This document shows positions 24,589-32,430 of a stretch of 64,000 nt of DNA, piece by piece. Every line of letters begins with the position of its first letter. Within the stretch, counting starts at the first letter, position 1. This DNA is from JAIRNF01 sp031551125 (GTDB lineage Bacteria; Bacteroidota; Bacteroidia; Bacteroidales; UBA932): contig JAVBOB010000009.1 of assembly GCA_031551125.1 (NCBI GenBank), positions 124,001-188,000 on the forward strand. Direction: 5' to 3'. Made by a program: the position numbers and the translations under genes. The notes under the pieces were generated by a model. That model was not told where the DNA came from and searched no databases. It saw nothing but the letters and a program-made list of their open reading frames with translations.

Positions 24589-25311
24589 ATGCCTAACGAC
24601 TACTTCCAATTCAAGCAATTCACCATCTACCATCACGGTTCTGCTATGAAGGTGGGTACAGATAGCGTATTGCTTGGCGCTTGGGCAGGTATAGGTAGAA
24701 GCGAGAATTTACGCGCCTTAGACATTGGCACAGGTAGCGGAATACTTGCTATAATGTTGGCTCAACGTTTTCCTCAGCTGCAAATAGATGCTGTGGAGGT
24801 GGATGAGCAAGCATACTTACAGGCAGTAGAAAACGTTGCAAAATGCCCTTGGTCAGATAGAATACGGCTGCACAACGAATCCTTTCAATCCTTTGCAGAT
24901 AAGCATTCTAACGGCTACGACTTGCTGATTTCCAATCCGCCCTACTTTATTCAGTCCTTGGAATCGCCATGCGAAAAGCGAAGCATGGCAAGACATACCG
25001 CCTCGTTAAGTCAGGAAGAGCTGATTGCAGGAGCATTAAAAGCTATGCGCGCAAATGCCGTATTTGCATTGGTATTACCTGTAGCGGAAGGAATCTCATT
25101 TATAGAAACCGCAGAAAAGCAAGGGCTGTACTGCAACAAACGCCTAAGCGTAAAACCCGATGCCGCCAAGCCTGTTAAGCGTTGGCTAATGGAGTTTTCG
25201 CATACAAAAACAGCAATCGAAGAATCCGAGTTGTGTATAGATTCCGGTGTTCGACATGAGTACAGCGAAGAGTACAAAGCGTTGACAAAGGAGTTTTATT
25301 TGAAGTTTTAG
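24589..25311 (+). CDS. trmN6: tRNA1(Val) (adenine(37)-N6)-methyltransferase
   Basis: A 240-residue SAM-dependent methyltransferase. After KQFTIYHHGSAMKVGTDSVLLGAW come motif I (LDIGTGSGILAIMLAQ) and the N6-adenine signature NPPY (residues 116-119). The MKVGTDSVLLGAW segment is typical of YfiC/TrmN6, which modifies A37 of tRNA1-Val. The length is normal. It stands alone on the plus strand, with ATTCACCATTAACC-type repeat sequence directly upstream and a CCCTCCCC repeat directly downstream. Confidence 0.9.
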   Translation: MPNDYFQFKQFTIYHHGSAMKVGTDSVLLGAWAGIGRSENLRALDIGTGSGILAIMLAQRFPQLQIDAVEVDEQAYLQAVENVAKCPWSDRIRLHNESFQSFADKHSNGYDLLISNPPYFIQSLESPCEKRSMARHTASLSQEELIAGALKAMRANAVFALVLPVAEGISFIETAEKQGLYCNKRLSVKPDAAKPVKRWLMEFSHTKTAIEESELCIDSGVRHEYSEEYKALTKEFYLKF

Positions 25312-25745
25312 GCCACAGCCCCTCCCTAGCCCTCCCCTTCGGGGAGGGAAATATAACCGCCCAAACATATTGCGTCATTGCGAGCGAAGCGTGGCAATCT
25401 GCTGAATAAAGAGATTGCCACGCTTCGCTCGCAATGACGTAAGGGGCTGGGTTTTGCTCCGTTAGGAGCAACATCTTTGTAGAAAGCGCCCATAAAAATC
25501 AAAGGGGGCCTGCTTCGTTAGGAGCAGCATCTTAAAAGATTCAGAAATCAGGACAAAATAGTAAGATGTCGCTCCTAACGGAGCGATAGTTTTCCACAGA
25601 ACATTTACTACAAAGATTTGGCTCCATAGGAGCCGAACTACACCAACCCCAAGGAGGGACAAGTATGACAATACTCGCAATTAGTTTAGCATCCACTGGG
25701 CAAAACACCCTTCTCCCGGAGGAGAGGGGTTGGTGGTGAGGTGCT
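25312..25745. repeat. four palindromic repeat families in tandem
   Basis: This gap has no gene. In order: a CCCTCCCCTTCGGGGAGGG hairpin (about 25328-25348), a complete GTCATTGCGAGC unit (25373-25439, arms almost perfect), a GCTCC A-B-B'-A' element (about 25452-25640; four palindromes, including GCTCCGTTAGGAGC and CGCTCCTAACGGAGCG), and a CTTCTCCCGGAGGAGAGGGG hairpin (about 25710-25730). Confidence 0.8.
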
Positions 25746-25789
25746 TTTTACTACCTTAGCACTACATTTCGACTTTTAAACATTGCATC

Positions 25790-26887
25790 ATGTACAGAAA
25801 AATATTCTCTGCCATAGCTTGTTGCTGCTTTGCACTTGCGGCAACAGCACAGCATTATACTAAACAAGCTGACGGTTCGCTTGCGCTTACGCAAGAAGGG
25901 GCATCGCACTTTGCCTCGCTGGCGTTGAAGTGTATATCACAGGAGTTTCCGAATAAAACAGGGCATATACAAGCTTCAGAAAAAGACCTTCGCCAACCAA
26001 GCGAGTATCACCCCGCATTCTACGGGTGTTATGATTGGCACTCATCCGTTCACGGTCATTGGATGTTGGTAAAGCTGCTAAAAGAGTTTCCCGATATGCC
26101 TGAAGCGGCGGCTATTCGACAAGCGATAAGTAAAAATCTTACCACCGAAAATATATCCCAAGAAGTGCGTTACTTCGAACAGAAGGATAACAAATCGTTT
26201 GAACGCACTTACGGTTGGGCATGGCTACTTAAGCTGGCGGAAGAGCTGTCTAGCGGCAGCGATATGGAAATGCGCCAATGGTATGAGAACTTACAACCGT
26301 TGACAGACCTTATCATTCAGCGATACATGGAGTTCCTTCCCAAGCAAACTTACCCCATCCGTTCAGGGGTGCACCCAAATACAGCATTTGGTATTTCGCT
26401 GGCGCTGGATTACGCTATCGCAACTCGTAACAAGGCATTAGAACAGCTACTGAAAGAGCGAAGCATTACCTACTACGGCAATGATGTATCCTGTCCGGGC
26501 GACTGGGAGCCAAGCGGAGCAGACTTCATATCGCCCTGCTTAATGGAGGCAGAGCTGATGAGCAAGGTACTCAATAAGCCGATGTACAAGCAGTGGCTGG
26601 CAAAGTTCTTCCCCGATTTGGCAAACGGCAAGCCTGAGAACTTATTTAAACCTGCGACAGTCAGCGACCGCACGGACTTACAGCTGGTACACCTCGACGG
26701 CCTGAATCTTAGCCGCGCATGGTGCATGATTGCTGTTTCTCGCACAGTGGACAATGCTGAAATCCGTAAAATGCTTGTGCAAGCCGCCAACCATAATATA
26801 GAGCTAACATTGCCTACCATTGCTAACGGCAGCTATGCCGGAGAACACTGGCTGGCCAGCTTTGCCGTGTATGCACTATTTATGTAA
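25790..26887 (+). CDS. DUF2891 family exported protein
   Basis: 365 residues with a clear signal peptide (AIACCCFALAATAQ). The HPAFYGCYDWHSSVHGHW motif, ERTYGWAWLLKLAEEL, RSGVHPNTAFGISLALDYA and the C-terminal GEHWLASFAVYAL mark DUF2891, an (alpha/alpha) toroid-type family of unknown function. The H/D/W-rich motif resembles an active site, but no activity is known. The gene stands between the two blocks of the STM4011-4015 set, followed by a DUF4294 gene after a short CCCTCCCC hairpin. A link is not shown. Confidence 0.82.
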   Translation: MYRKIFSAIACCCFALAATAQHYTKQADGSLALTQEGASHFASLALKCISQEFPNKTGHIQASEKDLRQPSEYHPAFYGCYDWHSSVHGHWMLVKLLKEFPDMPEAAAIRQAISKNLTTENISQEVRYFEQKDNKSFERTYGWAWLLKLAEELSSGSDMEMRQWYENLQPLTDLIIQRYMEFLPKQTYPIRSGVHPNTAFGISLALDYAIATRNKALEQLLKERSITYYGNDVSCPGDWEPSGADFISPCLMEAELMSKVLNKPMYKQWLAKFFPDLANGKPENLFKPATVSDRTDLQLVHLDGLNLSRAWCMIAVSRTVDNAEIRKMLVQAANHNIELTLPTIANGSYAGEHWLASFAVYALFM

Positions 26888-26889
26888 GA

Positions 26890-26925
26890 ATCCCTCCCCA
26901 GCCCTTCCCAAAAGGGAGGGAACAG
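26890..26925. repeat. CCCTCCCC-type hairpin
   Basis: TCCCTCCCCAGCCCTTCCC and AAAGGGAGGGA form a short pyrimidine/purine hairpin 3 nt after the DUF2891 stop. It is a common intergenic form in this window and may act as a weak terminator. Confidence 0.55.
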
Positions 26926-26946
26926 ACTAAGATTGTAAAAATAAAA

Positions 26947-27564
26947 ATGTTTCGTCGCTTTTTTTTGATAATGATTTTAATGGCTATTCTATTTTCCGGA
27001 GCAAGCGCACAGAAAAAAGAGAGCTATTTGGTACCTTTCGTTATAGAAAACGGCGATACGTTGTACATGTTTGACATGCCGGAGTCGGCAGTTGTTGCAA
27101 AGATGACAAGAAAACAACGACGTGAATGGAAGCAATATACTCGCATGGTGTATAATCTGAAAAAGGTTTATCCCTACTCACAAATAGCCAAACGTAAGCT
27201 GGAAGAGATGAACGATCATTTTCTTTCGTTAAGTAACAAAAAAGAGCGCAAAGACTATGTAAAGCAGGTGGAAAAAGAAATGTTTGCCGAGTTTGAAGGG
27301 CCACTAAAAAAGCTAAGCTACTCACAGGGCAAAATGCTGATAAAGCTGATAGACCGTGAAACAGGGCAATCTGCATTCGAAGTGGTGAAAGAAATGAAAG
27401 GTGGGTTTACCGCCTTCTTTTGGCAAAATGTAGCAAGGATATTTGGGTCTAACCTTAAAGCGCGTTACGACCCTAACGGTGAGGATAAGGTGTTGGAGGA
27501 GCTTATACGAATGTGCGAAGATGGTACATTTGACAGGCTTTACTATAGTATGTTCGTAAAATAA
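26947..27564 (+). CDS. DUF4294 family exported protein
   Basis: 205 residues. The signal peptide MILMAILFSGASAQ is followed by PFVIENGDTLYMFDMPE, the highly charged TRKQRREWKQYTRMVYNLKKVYPYSQIAKRKLEEM, and YSQGKMLIKLIDRETGQSAFEVVKEMKGGF. This is the Bacteroidota-restricted DUF4294 family; function unknown, probably periplasmic. It ends TAATG, overlapping the next start by one base, so the two genes are coupled. Confidence 0.85.
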   Translation: MFRRFFLIMILMAILFSGASAQKKESYLVPFVIENGDTLYMFDMPESAVVAKMTRKQRREWKQYTRMVYNLKKVYPYSQIAKRKLEEMNDHFLSLSNKKERKDYVKQVEKEMFAEFEGPLKKLSYSQGKMLIKLIDRETGQSAFEVVKEMKGGFTAFFWQNVARIFGSNLKARYDPNGEDKVLEELIRMCEDGTFDRLYYSMFVK

Positions 27565-28301
27565 TGACAAGAGAAAGAGGCGAGTATGCAAAAGAGCTGG
27601 TATCGGCATTGGTGCTGTTTGCGCTGAGCTTGTTACTGGCGTGGTATTTTAAGTGGGAGGCAAAAGATGTTATCTGGAGTATATGGCTTTCGAGCCTGCT
27701 AACGGGAATTATTACTATGCTGGTAGCGTTTATAAAGCAACCGTTTACAGTCGTTGAAAAAGTTGACTTTAAGAAGAGGTGGCAGCAAAGCAATACTCTG
27801 CAAAAAATACTGATTGTTGTTTTAACCATAGTTGTAGGCGGACTTACTATCGGTTTCCCTCTTGCATTTATGCTTTTCCATTTTACCGCCTTCCATATAG
27901 GGCATGCAATTTTTCTAAACTATCTATTCCCTTTGTTTGACCCCGATACAACGCCATTTCCTCCCACATGGCCGGAGTTTACCGCCTACTATTTTCCAAT
28001 GGTAAAAGAGTATCTTCTCTTTGTACCCATTGCTTTGTGGATGAGAAGACGAGCATTTACAGTCGCTAATCCATCTCCTGTAGCGCCTTACAAAAATGTT
28101 GTGCTAATGCACCTTTTTATCATTTTCTTCGGGTTTCTTTTTATAGGAGAATTTCTTAGTACCACCGGATTTACCACCTATGTGGTAGTTTACGCCATTT
28201 TTGTATTTCCGTGGAGATTGTTGCGTAAACAGAAAGACAACGAGAAGGGCAAGAAGCGGGGACATCTTCAAACTATAAAAAATGGAGATGATAAGCCCTA
28301 G
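27564..28301 (+). CDS. integral membrane protein, possibly DUF6498-type
   Basis: 245 residues with about six hydrophobic segments, a short cytoplasmic-looking start (MTRERGEYAKEL) and a Lys-rich tail (KQKDNEKGKKRG). The WSIWLSSLLTGIIT segment and the HAIFLNYLFPL loop resemble the DUF6498 membrane family, but I am not certain. Translation is coupled to the upstream DUF4294 gene by a TAATG overlap. There is no sign of transport or enzyme motifs. Confidence 0.6.
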   Translation: MTRERGEYAKELVSALVLFALSLLLAWYFKWEAKDVIWSIWLSSLLTGIITMLVAFIKQPFTVVEKVDFKKRWQQSNTLQKILIVVLTIVVGGLTIGFPLAFMLFHFTAFHIGHAIFLNYLFPLFDPDTTPFPPTWPEFTAYYFPMVKEYLLFVPIALWMRRRAFTVANPSPVAPYKNVVLMHLFIIFFGFLFIGEFLSTTGFTTYVVVYAIFVFPWRLLRKQKDNEKGKKRGHLQTIKNGDDKP

Positions 28302-28336
28302 TCTGACACAATATATCGCACATCTGTTTGTATAAC

Positions 28337-28344
28337 TAATTTTG
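28337..28344 (+). promoter_or_regulatory. -7 box before the STM4015-like gene
   Basis: TAATTTTG fits TAnnTTTG about 90 nt before the ATG at 28433. No good -33 box is at the standard spacing. It would start transcription of the STM4015-STM4014-STM4013 block. Confidence 0.35.
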
Positions 28345-28432
28345 TTAATTTAGCGTTTTATTCGGTCATCTTCCTAGCTTGCATTTTTACCGAAAACATA
28401 CAGTTCACTAATAGAAATTAACCAATAACCTT

Positions 28433-29500
28433 ATGAAAAGAATCTTCATTTTTCAAGATGCGAAATCGCAGAAATTTTGGTCTATCGATGTAGAAGGAAC
28501 CTCATTCATCGTAGAGTATGGCCGTTTGGGAACTTCAGGACAAACCAGCAGCAAGAGTTTCGATTCGGAAGATAAATGCCAGAAAGAAGCCGAAAAGCTG
28601 ATTGCCGAAAAAACCAAGAAGGGCTACACGGAAAGCACCGAAGATACGGTAAAGAGTACGAAGGCTGAGGCTAAGAAGTACTTCATTAACTACGACAGTG
28701 GCAGCGATGTTGAAGACCTTGCCAACAAGATTCTGAAAGACCCCAAACGTGCCGATTTGAAGCACATTGTGGTAGGTAGTTGGGGCGATGGCGGAGAAGG
28801 AGAGGATTGCCAGGCTATTGTGGATATGTTTGTAGAAAACGCCGACAAGTTTAGCCACTTGGAAAGCCTTTTCATTGGTGATATGGACTCGGAAGAGTGC
28901 GAGGTATCGTGGATTGCTCAGGCCAACTACAGCAAAATTTTCAAGGCGTTGCCCAGCCTAAAATCGTTTACAATTAAAGGAAGTCAGGGATTGGAGCTTG
29001 GAAAAGTTCAGCATCCCGTACTGCAATCGCTCGAAATTATTTGCGGCGGATTGGGTGATGATGTGATTAAGGAAATTGCCGGTGCCGAGCTGCCTAACTT
29101 GGAAACGTTAAAGCTGTGGCTTGGTGTAGAGGATTACGGATTTGACAGTGATGTTGAAACCATTGCCAGCCTTGCCAGTAAGAAAACCTTCCCCAAGCTG
29201 AAATATCTTGGTTTGATGAATAGCGAAATGGTAGATGATTTTGTTCTTCCCGTTATCAGCAGCGATATTATGCCTCAGCTGGAGGTGCTCGATTTCTCAA
29301 TGGGTACGCTGACAGACAAGGGTGCTCAAATTATTCTTGATAACGCCGATAAGCTGAAGCACCTGAAGATGCTCGACTTGCACTGGCACTTCTTGAGTGA
29401 AGATATGATGGCTAAGCTGAAGAAGCTACCCTGCAAGGTGGATGTAAGTGACGCTCAGGGCGACGATGATGATTACCAATACCCCATGCTAACGGAGTAG
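28433..29500 (+). CDS. STM4015-family leucine-rich repeat protein with N-terminal WGR domain
   Basis: 355 residues. Residues 1 to about 75 are a WGR domain (FWSIDVEGTSFIVEYGRLGTSG, then CQKEAEKLIAEKTKKGY). The rest is a leucine-rich repeat array: LKHIVVGSWGDGGEGE, LESLFIGDMDSEECEVSWI, LKSFTIKGSQGLELG, LETLKLWLGVEDYG, LKYLGLMNSEM, LEVLDFSMGTLTDKGA. The last two elements are typical of the STM4015 family. No signal peptide, so cytoplasmic. The STM4014 gene starts 4 nt after the stop. A role as substrate-binding or regulatory partner of the pathway enzymes is inference. Confidence 0.88.
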   Translation: MKRIFIFQDAKSQKFWSIDVEGTSFIVEYGRLGTSGQTSSKSFDSEDKCQKEAEKLIAEKTKKGYTESTEDTVKSTKAEAKKYFINYDSGSDVEDLANKILKDPKRADLKHIVVGSWGDGGEGEDCQAIVDMFVENADKFSHLESLFIGDMDSEECEVSWIAQANYSKIFKALPSLKSFTIKGSQGLELGKVQHPVLQSLEIICGGLGDDVIKEIAGAELPNLETLKLWLGVEDYGFDSDVETIASLASKKTFPKLKYLGLMNSEMVDDFVLPVISSDIMPQLEVLDFSMGTLTDKGAQIILDNADKLKHLKMLDLHWHFLSEDMMAKLKKLPCKVDVSDAQGDDDDYQYPMLTE

Positions 29501-29503
29501 TAA

Positions 29504-30481
29504 ATGGCGTGGACGCTGGTAGGTAATGCCGATACTAAGCGAACTGTTTACTTTCTGAAAGCCGCCAATGAGCTTGGCGTTCAGGTTCGTTTCGTAGAGG
29601 TAGAGAATTGCAAGGCGGAGGGTTTAGCTGGATGTACTATCAAGCTAGACCCTCCGGTCTATGGCAGCGGCGAACTTGGCCGTTTGCCCGAGCTGACGGG
29701 TAGGTACATCAATCTGCTCAAACGGCTGGCGGCAACAGAGGGCTTGCGCTTCCTGAACCATCCCAACGATATTCTTACCTGTCTGGACAAGAAGCAGTGT
29801 AAGCAACGGCTAATGCAGGCCGGAATCCCTACCACTCCTTTGCTTGCTGATAACCTCACCGGCTTCGACCAGCTGCTGGATACGATGCGGAGCAAAGAGG
29901 TGTATCGTGTATTCATTAAGCCCAACCTAGGTTCAGGGGCTGCGGGCATTATAGCCCTGCACGCCCACCCTAAGGATGATAAGATGACCATGTACACTTC
30001 GGCTTACTCTGCCAGCAAAACGTTGGTCAACACCAAACGAATTATACATACAGCCAATGCGGAGACCATTAAGCGTACCGTTAACCAGCTGCTACAGCAA
30101 GCTACGGTTGTAGAACGCTGGATTCCTAAGGCTACGCACAACGGCCATTGCTACGACTTACGCGTGCTATGGCAGTTTGGCAAGGTGGCGTTTACAGTTG
30201 CAAGAATGTCGCAATCGCCCATTACTAACCTGCACTTAAATAATATGGCGCTGAAATTCGGTGATTTGAATCTATCGGCAGAGACTATTCAAAAAGTGGA
30301 GGAGGTATGTAGAAAAACCATGCTGCTGTTCCCCAAGCTAAGCTATGCAGGCATAGATGTGTTGCTGGTAAACGGAAGCCTAGAGCCTATGGTAATAGAG
30401 GTAAACGGGCAGGGCGATTTAATTTATCAGGATATATATGCGGAGAATAGCATATACAAACAACAGCTGCAAGAAGGATAG
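29504..30481 (+). CDS. STM4014-family ATP-grasp protein
   Basis: A 325-residue ATP-grasp-type protein. The start WTLVGNADTKRTVYFLKAANELG and the bounded sequence VRFVEVENCKAEG fit the STM4014 family. ATP-grasp features are FIKPNLGSGAAGIIAL (nucleotide-binding loop), VVERWIPKATHNGHCYDLRVL, and the metal-binding end PMVIEVNGQGDL. Such enzymes ligate a carboxylate to an amine or thiol through an acyl-phosphate. It is almost certainly co-transcribed with the STM4015 gene (3-nt gap). Substrate unknown. Confidence 0.87.
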   Translation: MAWTLVGNADTKRTVYFLKAANELGVQVRFVEVENCKAEGLAGCTIKLDPPVYGSGELGRLPELTGRYINLLKRLAATEGLRFLNHPNDILTCLDKKQCKQRLMQAGIPTTPLLADNLTGFDQLLDTMRSKEVYRVFIKPNLGSGAAGIIALHAHPKDDKMTMYTSAYSASKTLVNTKRIIHTANAETIKRTVNQLLQQATVVERWIPKATHNGHCYDLRVLWQFGKVAFTVARMSQSPITNLHLNNMALKFGDLNLSAETIQKVEEVCRKTMLLFPKLSYAGIDVLLVNGSLEPMVIEVNGQGDLIYQDIYAENSIYKQQLQEG

Positions 30482-30484
30482 TTA

Positions 30485-30554
30485 AACACAGAGGCACGGA
30501 GACACAGAGAACAGAGAGAGGATATAAAACTCCGTGTCTTTGAGTCTCTGTGTT
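30485..30554. repeat. CACAGAGGCACGGAGACACAG-type inverted repeat
   Basis: AACACAGAGGCACGGAGACA (from 30485) and CTCCGTGTCTTTGAGTCTCT (from 30530) are inverted relatives around a short spacer. The unit lies between STM4014 and STM4013 and is of the same kind as 12283/12520. Similar repeats often border GxxExxY genes in Bacteroidota; none is here. Confidence 0.65.
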
Positions 30555-30583
30555 GAAAACAAACAATAACATCAACACAAGTA

Positions 30584-31459
30584 ATGGCAGAAGCACAAGA
30601 AAAGCTGTTTGACGAAGAGGTCCCCGCAGATGCATGGGGAGACCAGGACAAGAACGAGTCGAACATTAACATGAATGAAGTTGTCGGTACACACGATATT
30701 TTATTTATATGCCTCGACACACTACGCTATGACGTAGCCGTAGATGAGGAAGCAAGGGGCGGCACGCCCGTTTTAAACCGTTACGGGAAGTGGGAGAAGC
30801 GCCATGCGCCGGGTAACTTTACCTACCCCTCGCACATGGCCATGTTTGCCGGGTACCTGCCAAGCCCCGCAAAGCCCACACCGCTTATGGAGCGAGAAAA
30901 GCTGTTCTTCCCGAAGAATGTAGGTATGGGTTCAAAAGCCCCCGCTAAATCGTTTGCCTTTAAAGGGGCAACCATTATTGAAGGCTTGGCGCATGTGGAT
31001 TACGAGACCATCTGCATAGGTGGCGTTGCCTTCTTCAACAAGCGTTCGGAGATTGGACGGGTGATGCCCAACTACTTCAACAAGAGCTACTGGCACCCAT
31101 CGTTTGGGTGTACGGTGATGAACAGCGCGACCAATCAGGTGGATTTTGCTTTAAAGAAGCTAGGCGAGCTGGAGGACAACAAGCGAGTATTCATGTATAT
31201 TAACCTGTGTGCTATTCACTACCCCAACTACCACTACGTAGAAGGTAAAAAAGCAGACGATGTTGAAACTCATGCAGCGGCTTTACGCTATGTAGATTCA
31301 GAGCTGGAGCGATTATTTGAAGGATTCAAAAAGCGCAATAAAACCTTTGTTATAGCCTGCTCCGACCATGGAACTTGCTATGGCGAAGACGGCTACCAGT
31401 TTCACTGCCTATCGCATGAGATAGTTTATACTGTACCGTATAAGCATTTCTTTTTGTAG
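30584..31459 (+). CDS. STM4013-family sulfatase-fold hydrolase
   Basis: 291 residues of the alkaline phosphatase/sulfatase superfamily. Metal-binding points are LDTLRYD near the start and ACSDHGTCYGEDG near the end. At the nucleophile site the sequence is GNFTYPSHMAMFAG, i.e. T-x-P-S-H rather than the C/S-x-P-S-R of sulfatases that use formylglycine. The VGTHDILF segment with following LDTLRYDVAV is the STM4013 start; an ATG at 30671 (MNEVVGTHD) would drop an acidic 29-residue extension and may be the real start. It completes the STM4015-4014-4013 block. Confidence 0.87.
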   Translation: MAEAQEKLFDEEVPADAWGDQDKNESNINMNEVVGTHDILFICLDTLRYDVAVDEEARGGTPVLNRYGKWEKRHAPGNFTYPSHMAMFAGYLPSPAKPTPLMEREKLFFPKNVGMGSKAPAKSFAFKGATIIEGLAHVDYETICIGGVAFFNKRSEIGRVMPNYFNKSYWHPSFGCTVMNSATNQVDFALKKLGELEDNKRVFMYINLCAIHYPNYHYVEGKKADDVETHAAALRYVDSELERLFEGFKKRNKTFVIACSDHGTCYGEDGYQFHCLSHEIVYTVPYKHFFL

Positions 31460-31462
31460 AGA

Positions 31463-31616
31463 GCCTCACCCCTAGCCCCTCTCCAAAGGAGAGGGGAAAA
31501 GGCTTCGAAGACATACGGCTCATAACGCGTCATTGCGAGCGAAGCGAAGCAATCTACCCAAATTGAGGAGATTGGTTAGCTGCGCTGCCCTTCGGGTCGC
31601 TTCGCTCGCAATGACG
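31463..31616. repeat. CCCTCTCC hairpin followed by a GTCATTGCGAGC unit
   Basis: CCCCTAGCCCCTCTCC / GGAGAGGGG forms a hairpin (about 31468-31498). A complete GTCATTGCGAGC unit follows (31528-31616) with an additional GCTGCGCTGCCCTTCGGG stretch inside its right half. Both lie between the convergent STM4013 and phosphatase genes and could serve as terminators. Confidence 0.75.
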
Positions 31617-31627
31617 TATCTATAGAG

Positions 31628-32167
31628 CTATATACTTTCTTTCAGCTTTTCTACATCAACGTTACGGATAAAAGAAATGATGTTACTGTAAACCTTATGG
31701 TATCCGTATCCTCCATTTTTCAGCTCATCAATGGCTTCGTCTTTTGTCCAGTTCTGGAAAACTAGGCGATATAGCGCAATGATTAATCCGGTTCGGTCTG
31801 AACCGTGCATACAGTGAATGGCAATAGCTCCTTGACGATTCTTTATAATACTTAGCGCTTTTACGGCTTCATCCCAATCGGAGTCGCTAGCTTTCATCTT
31901 CACTTGGTATAAGATAAGCGATGTAGCGGAGGCCTCTTCTTTATCGTCATGAAAGCTGCGAAGGTTAAGCACTTCTTTTACCCCCATACCTTCTAGCTCT
32001 TTAAATGCAGATGTATTCGGCTGTCCGCAACGGTACACCCCATCATCAACCTTATAAAGATTTTCCACATTAGAGGATGAGATTGGAGCTGCCCATTCGC
32101 TGTTTCGCTGTGCAAATAAGGTAGTAGAGCATACGATACATAATAGTAAGAGTAAGGTCTTTTTCAT
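31628..32167 (-). CDS. exported dual-specificity/tyrosine-type phosphatase
   Basis: 179 residues with a signal peptide (LLLLCIVCSTTLFAQ). The P-loop HCMHGSDRTG holds the catalytic Cys119 and invariant Arg of the CX5R(T/S) phosphatases. Upstream, VYRCGQPNTSAFKELEGMGVKEVLNLRS is the pattern of DSP/atypical phosphatases. The enzyme is therefore periplasmic or surface-exposed, as with other Bacteroidota exported phosphatases that act on phospho-lipids or inositol phosphates. The substrate is unknown. It faces STM4013 and is separated by repeats. Confidence 0.85.
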   Translation of the reverse strand: MKKTLLLLLCIVCSTTLFAQRNSEWAAPISSSNVENLYKVDDGVYRCGQPNTSAFKELEGMGVKEVLNLRSFHDDKEEASATSLILYQVKMKASDSDWDEAVKALSIIKNRQGAIAIHCMHGSDRTGLIIALYRLVFQNWTKDEAIDELKNGGYGYHKVYSNIISFIRNVDVEKLKESI

Positions 32168-32265
32168 GGTCGCAAAAAATATAGTATTTCGAAAAGGTTA
32201 CACAGTCAATATAGTGAAAATTATACTTAGTTCAGGTTGCTTGCCGGTACTGTTGTTGAGCCGAT

Positions 32266-32333
32266 CGTCATTGCGAGTGAAACGAAGCAATCTCTTGAAT
32301 AGAACAGATTGCTTCGTTTTACTCGCAATGACG
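32266..32333. repeat. GTCATTGCGAGT-family palindromic repeat
   Basis: CGTCATTGCGAGTGAAACGAAGC and GCTTCGTTTTACTCGCAATGACG are near-perfect arms with a short AT-rich centre. The unit lies about 100 nt past the start of the divergent phosphatase gene, before the punA terminator. Confidence 0.85.
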
Positions 32334-32371
32334 TGTTTAATTACGGTTAGCACAAAAAAAAGGTACATATA

Positions 32372-32410
32372 AAAACACCCATAACAGCGCTATAATAACC
32401 GTTATGGGTA
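32372..32410 (-). terminator. intrinsic terminator of punA
   Basis: ACCCATAAC (32378-32386) pairs with GTTATGGGT (32402-32410). On the minus strand the stem is followed by GTTTTTATA, 21 nt past the punA stop. Confidence 0.75.
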
Positions 32411-32430
32411 TTTATTTGTACAAAGTGATG

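Noticed and set aside
25175..25680. Two minus-strand frames after trmN6
   Set aside because: Both are read from CCCTCCCC, GTCATTGCGAGC and GCTCC repeats and overlap the trmN6 end.
23622..28301. Assigning the SMP-30, trmN6, DUF2891, DUF4294 and membrane-protein genes to the STM4011-4015 pathway
   Set aside because: They are separated by repeats, have their own families with other contexts, and trmN6 is housekeeping. Position alone is not enough.
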